Assembly: GCA_030612265.1 (NCBI GenBank)
Contig: JAUWOE010000006.1
Span: 1 to 40,417 of the forward strand
DNA: 40,417 bases
Source: Promethearchaeum sp.
GTDB taxonomy: Archaea; Asgardarchaeota; Lokiarchaeia; Sigyniarchaeales; Promethearchaeaceae
Direction of reading: 5' to 3'
Positions within the stretch are counted from its first letter, which is position 1. Each line of letters starts with the position of its first letter. The position numbers and the translations under genes were made by a program. This document shows positions 18,239-26,847 of this stretch, in pieces. The notes below the pieces were generated by a model. It was not told where the DNA came from. It made no database searches and saw only the letters and a program-made list of their open reading frames with translations.

Positions 18239-18592
18239 TTATATTCCTGCAGTGCTTGCTGGAATCAGTAATATTGTATCCCCGTCTTTTACGGGATAAT
18301 CCATTATTAATTTTCCTTCATCCAAAGTTACACCACCATGGGACAAATGAAAATCGGATGGATTAATTCCAAAGATGTTTCCTACTGTGGTTTTTATATC
18401 TCCCACATTGTTGCCTGTATTAACCAATAGTTTTTGCTTTTTTTCTCCAGGACCAATAGTTGACATAAAGAAAATTGAAATATCTTTCCCTCCAGGAGCT
18501 TGGGCTACATTTGGAGTTTTGGATGCAATAGCAGGTGTTTTATCCTCAATGTCCTCCAAATCTTCATCTAAATCATCAAAATCTTCGCTCAT
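18239..18592 (-). CDS. Ubiquitin-like beta-grasp protein with acidic/KTP N-terminal tail and non-diglycine C-terminus (PASTAGI)
   Basis: First gene of the E1-E2-JAMM operon; 'LLVNTGNNVGDIKTTVGNIFGINPSDFHLSHGGVTLDEGKLIMDYPVKDGDTILLIP' matches ubiquitin fold layout. Confidence 0.88.
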   Translation of the reverse strand: MSEDFDDLDEDLEDIEDKTPAIASKTPNVAQAPGGKDISIFFMSTIGPGEKKQKLLVNTGNNVGDIKTTVGNIFGINPSDFHLSHGGVTLDEGKLIMDYPVKDGDTILLIPASTAGI

Positions 18593-18725
18593 AATTTTTC
18601 ACTTATTTTTTCTTTTCATTTCCATTTTTTTTAAAAAAAGGGAAATTTAATCTATATTCTATTTTTGAGCATATAAACTTTGTAAAAAATTTGACCGCAT
18701 AAGTCCACCAAAACATAAATAAAGG

Positions 18726-19754
18726 TTGGTAATGCAATTTAGATTAGAAGACCTTAATTTTTTCTCCGAAATTATAAATTGTGATAATATGGTTAAGCAA
18801 AAAACACCTGGTCCACCAATTCGCGTTAAAACTCCAGAAATTGTAGAAAAAACACCTAAAATTGTAGAAAAAACTCCCCCTGCTCTAGATATTAATCAAT
18901 TGAAAAGCGAACGGAAAAAACTTGAAGATGAACGTCGAAATTTACAAGAAGAACGTAATCAATGGCAAAAAATTCTTAAAAAAATGCAACAATATTCGGA
19001 TTCATTGGAAGAACTTGAGCAACAACGGCAAGATAAAATCGAGGATATCAGAAATCTCGAAAAAGATCTAAAAGCGACAAAAAGAGAACATAATGATTTA
19101 CAAGATAAGATTGATAGGATGAATCGTGAAAAAGATCGAATAAAAGATGAACGGAATCGCCTGAATCGTGAAAAAGATGATTTGAATCGGGATCGAGATA
19201 GAATTCAAGATGAAAGAGATGCTTTGAAGAAAAAACGCAAACAAGCAGATGCTCGTATTCAAGATGAAAAAGAAACTTTGAGGAAAAAACGTCGACAAGA
19301 AGAAGATCGCCTAAATAAAATCCAACGAAATGCTGATGATGATTTGAAAAGAACTCATCAAAAACGCAAACAGGAAGAAAATGATTTGAATAATATACGT
19401 AATAAAATTCCAAGTTCAGAAAAAAAACTCCGCTCAACTGAAAAAAAAATTAATGATGCTAAACAAGATTGGAATCGAATCAAGCATGATAATGATCTAT
19501 TGAAAAATGAAAATAGACGACTTCAAAATGATAACCGCCGAATCGAAGATGAGAAGAACCGTTTGAAAAAGGAACGAAACAACCTTGAAAAAGAAAAATC
19601 AAAAATAAAACGTTTGGAAAAAGATTTAGATGGCCGAATGCGAAAAGTTCAAAATCTACAACGCGATTTAGAGAATCAAATTCATAAGATAAAGACAAAA
19701 ACTCCCGGAATTAAAACAAAAACTCCTGGAATTAGAACAAAAACACCGAGATAG
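18726..19754 (+). CDS. Long coiled-coil protein with KTP repeats at both termini (likely start at 18789)
   Basis: Extended charged heptad-like region 'ERKKLEDERRNLQEERNQWQ...'; termini 'KQKTPGPPIRVKTPEIVEKTPKIVEKTPP' and 'KTKTPGIKTKTPGIRTKTPR'. Confidence 0.85.
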   Translation: MVMQFRLEDLNFFSEIINCDNMVKQKTPGPPIRVKTPEIVEKTPKIVEKTPPALDINQLKSERKKLEDERRNLQEERNQWQKILKKMQQYSDSLEELEQQRQDKIEDIRNLEKDLKATKREHNDLQDKIDRMNREKDRIKDERNRLNREKDDLNRDRDRIQDERDALKKKRKQADARIQDEKETLRKKRRQEEDRLNKIQRNADDDLKRTHQKRKQEENDLNNIRNKIPSSEKKLRSTEKKINDAKQDWNRIKHDNDLLKNENRRLQNDNRRIEDEKNRLKKERNNLEKEKSKIKRLEKDLDGRMRKVQNLQRDLENQIHKIKTKTPGIKTKTPGIRTKTPR

Positions 19755-20045
19755 TAATTTTTTTCTCTTATTATTTTTAAAAATAAAGATATTTATCCAA
19801 AAAATATCCACTAATTTTAACAACCTTAAGAAAGCCATGGAAAATGATTTTAGTAAATCTTTTAATTTTACTGTTTTCTAAAAAAAAAGGAGTGAAGCTT
19901 TTTAACCGAATTTTATCATTTCTAGACTATAATATTGCCTTTATAATTAGAATACTTTACAGATTTGATTTTTTATAATATATGCAATTTTCCGATCAAA
20001 TTTCTAAAAGAAATCAATAATCTTGCCATAAAATAGGGAAAAAAT

Positions 20046-20618
20046 ATGGAAAAAATAACACCCAACATAATATTTAATATTAGTAATGTCATTAGTGATG
20101 AAGTCATAAAAGATGAAGCACTCAAAATTATGAGAGCTTGTTTTCAATGTGGAACATGTACTGGCTCTTGTCCCTCAGGTCGAAGAACTGCAATTCGAAC
20201 TCGACAAATTATGAGAGAAGCAGTATTATCTCTTGATGAAGTTCTTTCTGATGAGGATATCTGGTTATGCAGCACATGTTATACATGCTATGAAAGATGT
20301 CCGCGAAATATACCAGTCACAGATGTAATTATCAAATTGAGAAATTTAGCAACACAACGGGGATTTATAAAACCTGCTCATCAAAAAATAACTCAAATTC
20401 TAGCTGACACTGGGCATGGTGTTCCGTTGGGATTAAAAAACAATAGTGATGAGAACCAATGGTCAAAATCTCGCGAATCTTATGGGCTCTCTAAAATTCC
20501 ACCTACAACTCATTCTCATCCTAAGGCTGTGTTAGATATACAGAAATTAATGAAATTAACTCATTTTGATAAGCTTGTAAAAATCGAACTCAAATCTACA
20601 AATGAGGAAATAAAATAA
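20046..20618 (+). CDS. hdrC: Heterodisulfide reductase subunit C
   Basis: 'CFQCGTCTGSCPSGRRTAIRTRQIMREAV', 'LCSTCYTCYERCPRNIPVTDVIIKLRNLA'. Confidence 0.93.
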   Translation: MEKITPNIIFNISNVISDEVIKDEALKIMRACFQCGTCTGSCPSGRRTAIRTRQIMREAVLSLDEVLSDEDIWLCSTCYTCYERCPRNIPVTDVIIKLRNLATQRGFIKPAHQKITQILADTGHGVPLGLKNNSDENQWSKSRESYGLSKIPPTTHSHPKAVLDIQKLMKLTHFDKLVKIELKSTNEEIK

Positions 20619-20645
20619 CAAAGTATAATACTATAGTGATAAAAA

Positions 20646-22658
20646 ATGACTGAAAGTAATCCAAAAACGATTTCAAAATCAATTAACCCAAAAAAAGAAG
20701 ATGTCCGAATAGGATTATACATTTGTAATTGTGGAATAAATATTGCCGGGGTTTTACAAATGGATGATATGATTGAATTTGGTAAAACTCTTCCAAATGT
20801 GACGCTATGTAAACAGTATAAATTCTATTGTTCTGATAATGGTCAAGCAGAAATTGCTAAAGATATTAAAGATGGATTGGTGAACCGTGTTGTAGTTGCT
20901 GCTTGTAGTCCTCGAATGCATGAACCGACTTTCCGCCGCGTTTTAAAAGAGAATGGACTGAATCCATTTTATTTTGCTCAAGCAAATATTAGAGAACATG
21001 CAACCTGGGTTAACATGTATGATCATGAAGGTGCCCAAAGAATTGCCAAAGATCATATACGAATGCAAGTTGCTAAAGTCCGTAAATTAAAAGCATTGGA
21101 AACGATAAAAGTCAAGGTAAAACCTTCTACATTAATAATCGGGGCAGGTATTGCTGGTATGAATTCTGCATTGGATCTTGCTGATCAAGGTTTTGAGGTT
21201 TTTTTAGTTGAAAGAGAACTAACAATTGGCGGTCATATGGCACAATTGGATAAAACATTTCCTACAATGGATTGCTCTTCATGTATTTTAACACCAAAAA
21301 TGGTCGATGTATCTCGAAATCCGAATATTCATATTATGGCATATTCTGAAGTCGAACAAGTCGATGGTTATGTTGGAAATTTCGAAGTTAAAATTAAACA
21401 TAAAGCACATTACGTTGACCAAAATAAATGTACTGGCTGCGGAGCATGTATTGATAGTTGCCCCGTTATTTGCGGAAATAGTTTTGATTTAAACATGAGT
21501 TCGCGTAAAGCAATATATATACCATTTCCGCAAGCGGTTCCTGGTCAGTTCACAATTGATATTGATCATTGTATCAAATGTGGAAATTGTGCTCTACCTA
21601 ATATTTGTGAACCTGGAGCAATTATCTATGATGAGGAAGATCACTATTCCACAATAAAAGTTGGGACAATTATTGTTTCAACTGGTTATGATCAAATTGA
21701 TCCTACTAATCTTAAAAATTATGGATATGGTGTATATGAAAATGTTATCACGGGATTAGAGATGGAGCGAAATCTATCCAGCACAGGTCCAAATTTAGGA
21801 AAACCAGTATGCCCTTCAAATGGTAAACCTCCTCATTCTATTGCCTGGTTACAATGTGTTGGAAGTCGTGATAACAGAGAAGGGTATCATCCTTATTGTA
21901 GTCGTGTTTGTTGTATGTACGCAATAAAACAAGCGCGTCAGTATAAAGAAAAACATCCTGAGGCTGAATGTTATATATTTTACATGGACATTAGGGCTTT
22001 CGGAAAAGGATATGAAGAGTTTTATGAATCATCCAGTCATAATTTTGGAATAAAATATATGCGAGGGAGATTGGCTGAAATTTATCAAAATCCCGATAAA
22101 ACTCTATTGATCCGTGGTGAAGATACGTTTTTAAGCCGACCTATTGCTTTAACTGTGGATCTAGTTGTATTATCAACAGGGGTGGAAGCAAGAACAGATG
22201 CTGCTCATGTTGCTTCAATGTTAGGAATCCAACAATCATCAGATGGCTTTTTTATGGAGGCTCATCCTAAGCTTAGGCCTATTGACTCTTTAACTGCGGG
22301 AATTTTTATGGCCGGAGTAGCTCAAGGGCCCAAGGATATCCCTGATGCTGTTAGTCAAGCTAAAGGGGCCGCCTCGGGAGCAGCAATCTTAATGGCAAAA
22401 GGAGAAGTAGAAGTAGATCCATATTATGCGGTAGTTCAACCAAATTTATGTTCAGGTTGTCGTTCATGTATTAATTTATGCCCATATAGTGCAATTTCTT
22501 TTGATGATAATCAAAATGTGGCTTATATAAATCCTATTATGTGCCATGGATGTGGTACATGTGTTGCTAGTTGTCCGTCAAATGCAATATATCAGAATCA
22601 TTTTACGGGTGATCAATTAATGATAATGATTACTGACGTTTTAGGAGGAATTAATTAA
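20646..22658 (+). CDS. hdrA: Heterodisulfide reductase subunit A (FAD, multiple [4Fe-4S])
   Basis: 'IGLYICNCGINIAGVL', 'LIIGAGIAGMNSALDLADQGFEVFLVERE', 'CTGCGACIDSCP', 'CSGCRSCINLCP', 'CHGCGTCVASCP'. Confidence 0.96.
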   Translation: MTESNPKTISKSINPKKEDVRIGLYICNCGINIAGVLQMDDMIEFGKTLPNVTLCKQYKFYCSDNGQAEIAKDIKDGLVNRVVVAACSPRMHEPTFRRVLKENGLNPFYFAQANIREHATWVNMYDHEGAQRIAKDHIRMQVAKVRKLKALETIKVKVKPSTLIIGAGIAGMNSALDLADQGFEVFLVERELTIGGHMAQLDKTFPTMDCSSCILTPKMVDVSRNPNIHIMAYSEVEQVDGYVGNFEVKIKHKAHYVDQNKCTGCGACIDSCPVICGNSFDLNMSSRKAIYIPFPQAVPGQFTIDIDHCIKCGNCALPNICEPGAIIYDEEDHYSTIKVGTIIVSTGYDQIDPTNLKNYGYGVYENVITGLEMERNLSSTGPNLGKPVCPSNGKPPHSIAWLQCVGSRDNREGYHPYCSRVCCMYAIKQARQYKEKHPEAECYIFYMDIRAFGKGYEEFYESSSHNFGIKYMRGRLAEIYQNPDKTLLIRGEDTFLSRPIALTVDLVVLSTGVEARTDAAHVASMLGIQQSSDGFFMEAHPKLRPIDSLTAGIFMAGVAQGPKDIPDAVSQAKGAASGAAILMAKGEVEVDPYYAVVQPNLCSGCRSCINLCPYSAISFDDNQNVAYINPIMCHGCGTCVASCPSNAIYQNHFTGDQLMIMITDVLGGIN

Positions 22659-22659
22659 A

Positions 22660-23091
22660 ATGTCAAAAAAAGATGGTACAGATGAATTTGAACCATTCAT
22701 TTTAGGAATCTTCTGCAATTGGTGTACATATACCGGCGCAGATCAAGCAGGAACGTCTCGAATGCAACGTCCAGCAAATTTGAGGATTATGCGGGTTATG
22801 TGCTCAGGAAGGGTAGAATCTAGGTTCATCATCGAGGCATTAAAACGCGGAGCAGATGGAGTTTTAATTGGTGCATGTCATATTGGTGATTGTCATTACG
22901 TCAGTGGGAACCATAAAACTGTGCGGAGAATGCCGTTAATTAAAGAATTTGTAAAACAATACGGTTTTAATCCAAAAAGAGTCAGACTTGAGCATATTAG
23001 TGCATCGGAAGGTGCAGAATTAACAGAAATTTCTAAAGAATTTGTAAAAGAATTAAAAGAGATAGGGCCAAATCCGAGAAATAAAAAATAA
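22660..23091 (+). CDS. mvhD: MvhD/FrhD-type hydrogenase iron-sulfur subunit (HdrA partner)
   Basis: 'ILGIFCNWCTYTGADQAGTSRM', 'RVMCSGRVESRFIIEALKRGADGVLIGACHIGDCHY'. Confidence 0.93.
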   Translation: MSKKDGTDEFEPFILGIFCNWCTYTGADQAGTSRMQRPANLRIMRVMCSGRVESRFIIEALKRGADGVLIGACHIGDCHYVSGNHKTVRRMPLIKEFVKQYGFNPKRVRLEHISASEGAELTEISKEFVKELKEIGPNPRNKK

Positions 23092-23157
23092 ATTATTCTC
23101 AAATTGTTCAAATATTATGATATGTTTTTTTTTAATGTTGGTATGAAAAAATTGTAG

Positions 23158-24246
23158 ATGTTTGAGGTGTCAAAAATAACAATAGAATCAAATGAAATAA
23201 TACAAAAGTTCTTTAAATCAAAGGAATTTTTTCCAATCGAGGTAAAATTCGGAGAAGCAGAGATAATACGATTAACTAAACGCCCACGTAAAGCAATAAC
23301 CGAAATAATTGATATTTATTCTAACGATCTTCATATCGGAATGTTTATTGGAATTGAAAGGGTAGGTAATAAACTTAAATTTGGTCCTGCTGGAATGAAT
23401 AGGTCCCATTCATTTAGGGGAATTCTAAATTTTACATTCATCAAGCTATTCGAGTATTTTGGATTAGATGGTATTGATTCAATAACCATCGATGTTCCAG
23501 AGGATATGGAATTTAAGAATTTTCTTTCATCATTAGGTTTCATAAAAAAAGGAAATTATTTATCGATAGATTTTGATGAAAAGAAGATAATGGAATTTTT
23601 ATCATTTTTGGAAAAGATTCCTGCTGAAATAGCTTCACAAGTTGGTCAAATTCGAACTATAATTCAAATGAATATGGAAAATACAGATAATAAAAAACTT
23701 GATGAAATGGTTGATAATATCGTTGAAAAAATTAAAAATATGGACCCACTGGGGAAAACATTCTGGGACAATCGAAAAATAGCGCAATTAAATTATTACT
23801 TAAGTACAGCTATTGTTTTTGCTTCGGAATTAGAAAAGGAAGAGTTTTTAGATTTATTTATTAAAACAACAATCTGCTCACTTGATACTCATGTTAGAGA
23901 GCCATATTTGGAAGATATGTTTTTGGCATTGGAAGGTAAACGAATTTTTGATATGCCCTATATTCAAATTATGATAGAAAAAATTCGCTCTTTAATGCCA
24001 GAGGAAATTAAATCATTAGACAAGGAAAAGGATCATTTCAGAAAATGGGTTTATGACCACTTACCGACTTGGAAATTAAATGATAAACTAGTTTCTGAAA
24101 CCAGATTAAAAATAGTAAAAGATTCACAATTAACACTTAATGATTTTGGTGGAAACATACAGCTGGATTATTTTAACATAGTTCAGTCTTTAATAGATCA
24201 TTACAATGGTGCAAACATCTTTTTTGGTATGAATAATCGAATGTAA
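23158..24246 (+). CDS. Hypothetical protein; N-terminal half resembles a degenerate GNAT fold
   Basis: 362 aa ORF co-oriented between mvhD and AOR; 'GILNFTFIKLFEYFGLDGIDSITIDVPEDMEFKNFLSSLGFIKKG'. Confidence 0.55.
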   Translation: MFEVSKITIESNEIIQKFFKSKEFFPIEVKFGEAEIIRLTKRPRKAITEIIDIYSNDLHIGMFIGIERVGNKLKFGPAGMNRSHSFRGILNFTFIKLFEYFGLDGIDSITIDVPEDMEFKNFLSSLGFIKKGNYLSIDFDEKKIMEFLSFLEKIPAEIASQVGQIRTIIQMNMENTDNKKLDEMVDNIVEKIKNMDPLGKTFWDNRKIAQLNYYLSTAIVFASELEKEEFLDLFIKTTICSLDTHVREPYLEDMFLALEGKRIFDMPYIQIMIEKIRSLMPEEIKSLDKEKDHFRKWVYDHLPTWKLNDKLVSETRLKIVKDSQLTLNDFGGNIQLDYFNIVQSLIDHYNGANIFFGMNNRM

Positions 24247-24297
24247 TAAATAATCAAATTGTATTAATTTAATTAAAAAAAAAGGAAGAAAATTATT

Positions 24298-26184
24298 ATG
24301 GTAAATGCTTATACTCAAGTTTGTGTTAGAATTGATCTTACAACAGGTACAATAAAGAAAGAAGTACTCAGTGAAGAATTCTGCAAAAAATATATCGGTG
24401 GATATGGATTTATAACTAAAATTCTTTGGGACGAATCTCCTGTTGGCATCGACCCTTTTGATCCACGAAATCCATTCATCGTTGCTATCGGGCCATTTCC
24501 TGGAACCATAGTTCCGACATCTTCGAAATATGCTGTGGGTGCGAAAAGTCCATTATCTGGGCGAATCGGATTTGGAATTAGTTCTGGCTCCGTGGGAGCT
24601 CAGATGAGACGTGCCGGTTATGACATGCTTATATTTACCGGAAAGTCTCCTGAACCAGTTTTCTTATTCTTTGATGATGATTCTATTCAACTTATTCCAT
24701 GCAAAGACACAGTATGGGGTAAAGATACATGGGAAACAGAAGAAGAAATAAGAAATATGTTCGGTGATCACCGAATTGCAGTTATGGCTTGTGGTCAAGC
24801 TGGTGAAAAACTCTGTAAATTGGCATGTATTACTAATGATAGAGCACGACAAGTTGGTCGAAGTGGTATGGGGGCTGTTATGGGATCTAAAAACCTGAAA
24901 GCTCTTGCATTTCGAGGGACTAAATCGATTCAAATTGCAAAACCAAAGGAATTTATTGTTAAAGCAAAGGAATTGATTCAATTAGCAAATGGAAAGGATA
25001 CCATTAAATATAGAGATATAGGAACCCCGATAAATATGATGGTTTTTAATGAAATCGGAGTTTTACCTGTTAAAAACTTCCAAACAGGATATTGGGATAA
25101 AGCAGATGACATCTCAGGAGAAACAATGAGAGAGAAATGGGTAGTAAAAAAAACTGGATGCAGTCAATGCCCAATTGCTTGTGATCATCTTGCGGGAACA
25201 AAACCTGATGATCCAGATTGGCCAAATGTTGTTTCAAGCATCGATTTTGAATCATTATATGCTCTTGGATCAGTATGTTTAGTCAACCATTTTCCTGCCC
25301 TTATTAAAGCAATCGAACTTTGCGATCGATATGGAATAGACACAATGAGTGGTGGAACAACCATTGGTTGGGCTATGGAAGCATATGAAAAGGGATTAAT
25401 CACTAAAAAAATGCTAGGCGATAATCCGGTGTATAAAAAAGGTTTAAATTGGGGTGATTACCATGCAATGGTTCAATTTGTTGAAGATATGTGCCTAAGG
25501 CAAACTGAAGCAGGAGATCTTTGTGCAGATGGTTCCCGAGATGCAGCTCGAAAAGTCGGTCATAATGCAGAGAGATTCTCAATGGAAATTAAAGGATTAG
25601 GAATTCCTGGTTATGAACTTAAAGGTCTGACTACTGCATCTATCGGTTTTGCTGTATCTGTACGAGGTGCATGCCATTTACGTTCTGGGTCATACGGCTT
25701 TGATATGAAAAAGAAATTTGATCGTCGAAAATATGATGAATTGGATAAACGTGGTAAAGCATTAATGGGCATGGAAAACTATCTTGCTGTAATAGATTCA
25801 TTAGTTGTATGTAAATTTACTCGCGGTATTTATCACAGGGGAATCCCTGAAGTAGCAGAAGTATATGAAATGGTCACAGGAATTCCAATGAGTGGTGATG
25901 AACTGGAAATGGCTGGTACCCGAATCCATGATTTAGCTAAATGCTTTAATATTCGTGAATGCAGAAATGAGGGAATCGAACCGGAAACCGAAGACACATT
26001 GCCTTGGCGAAATTTCAATGAACCTAATACAGATGGTCCCACAAAAGGTTGGTTCAATGATGAGAAAGGTTTTCGCGAAGCGATTAAACAATACTATTTA
26101 GCCCATGATTGGGATGAACACGGCATTCCAACCGAGAAAGCCTTGAAGGAACGCGGTTTGGAGTTTGTTGTAGGAAAATTATAA
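24298..26184 (+). CDS. Aldehyde:ferredoxin oxidoreductase family (tungsten/molybdopterin)
   Basis: 'RIDLTTGTIKKEVLSEEFCKKYIGGYG', 'SPLSGRIGFGISSGSVGAQMRRAGYDMLIFTGKS', 'RQVGRSGMGAVMGSKNLKALAFRG', Cys motif 'GCSQCPIACDH'. Confidence 0.95.
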   Translation: MVNAYTQVCVRIDLTTGTIKKEVLSEEFCKKYIGGYGFITKILWDESPVGIDPFDPRNPFIVAIGPFPGTIVPTSSKYAVGAKSPLSGRIGFGISSGSVGAQMRRAGYDMLIFTGKSPEPVFLFFDDDSIQLIPCKDTVWGKDTWETEEEIRNMFGDHRIAVMACGQAGEKLCKLACITNDRARQVGRSGMGAVMGSKNLKALAFRGTKSIQIAKPKEFIVKAKELIQLANGKDTIKYRDIGTPINMMVFNEIGVLPVKNFQTGYWDKADDISGETMREKWVVKKTGCSQCPIACDHLAGTKPDDPDWPNVVSSIDFESLYALGSVCLVNHFPALIKAIELCDRYGIDTMSGGTTIGWAMEAYEKGLITKKMLGDNPVYKKGLNWGDYHAMVQFVEDMCLRQTEAGDLCADGSRDAARKVGHNAERFSMEIKGLGIPGYELKGLTTASIGFAVSVRGACHLRSGSYGFDMKKKFDRRKYDELDKRGKALMGMENYLAVIDSLVVCKFTRGIYHRGIPEVAEVYEMVTGIPMSGDELEMAGTRIHDLAKCFNIRECRNEGIEPETEDTLPWRNFNEPNTDGPTKGWFNDEKGFREAIKQYYLAHDWDEHGIPTEKALKERGLEFVVGKL

Positions 26185-26203
26185 TTGAAAAAACTATGAG
26201 AAA

Positions 26204-26764
26204 GTGAAAAAAATGGCAACGAAATCTGAAAATTCAATGAAAGATAAAAAAATTCTCCACAAAATACTGGTAGTAGACCCGCGCCGTTGTACTGGTTGCG
26301 AGATATGTGAAAGCGTTTGCAGTTTTTTCCATAATGAAGAATTCAATCCTTTAAATTCAAGAATAAACCGAATTCGAATCGAACCTATAATTAACAATAC
26401 TTTTAGTTGCTTGTCATGCTATGATCCTGATTGTATCAAGGCCTGTCAACTTTTAGCATTATCAAAAGATCCGGAGACTGGTTTAATTCGAGTGGATACT
26501 AATATATGTGATGGTTGCGGCGCATGTGTAAGAAATTGCCCCTTTGGAGCAATCAATATTAATGTAAAAGAGCGAAAGGCAGTTGTGTGCGATCTATGTG
26601 AGTCTACTGATGAGGGAGAGCCTCAATGTGTTGAATATTGTCCTAAAGGTGCGATATTTGTGGAGGAAATTGATCCGGAAATAAATGAAGAAAGATTTGA
26701 AACTCTTGCTAGAATATTAAAACGGGGATTTCCTGATCCCGAGCCCGGAGATATATTTAATTAA
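26204..26764 (+). CDS. 4Fe-4S ferredoxin electron-transfer subunit (HycB/AOR-partner type)
   Basis: 'CTGCEICESVCSFFHNEEFNPLNSRINRIRIEP', 'CLSCYDPDCIKAC', 'CDGCGACVRNCPFGAI', 'CDLCESTDEGEPQCVEYCPKGAI'. Confidence 0.92.
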   Translation: MKKMATKSENSMKDKKILHKILVVDPRRCTGCEICESVCSFFHNEEFNPLNSRINRIRIEPIINNTFSCLSCYDPDCIKACQLLALSKDPETGLIRVDTNICDGCGACVRNCPFGAININVKERKAVVCDLCESTDEGEPQCVEYCPKGAIFVEEIDPEINEERFETLARILKRGFPDPEPGDIFN

Positions 26765-26847
26765 ATCTCACTTTTTTCACATATTTTCACTATGTAGATT
26801 AAACATAAAATTTTTTAGTTAAAATATATACAAAAGAATAGAATCTA

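Noticed and set aside
19048-19437. 129-aa minus-strand ORF (and 19098-19298, 19480-19698)
   Set aside because: Antisense shadows of the repetitive coiled-coil gene; composition simply mirrors Lys/Glu/Asp codons.
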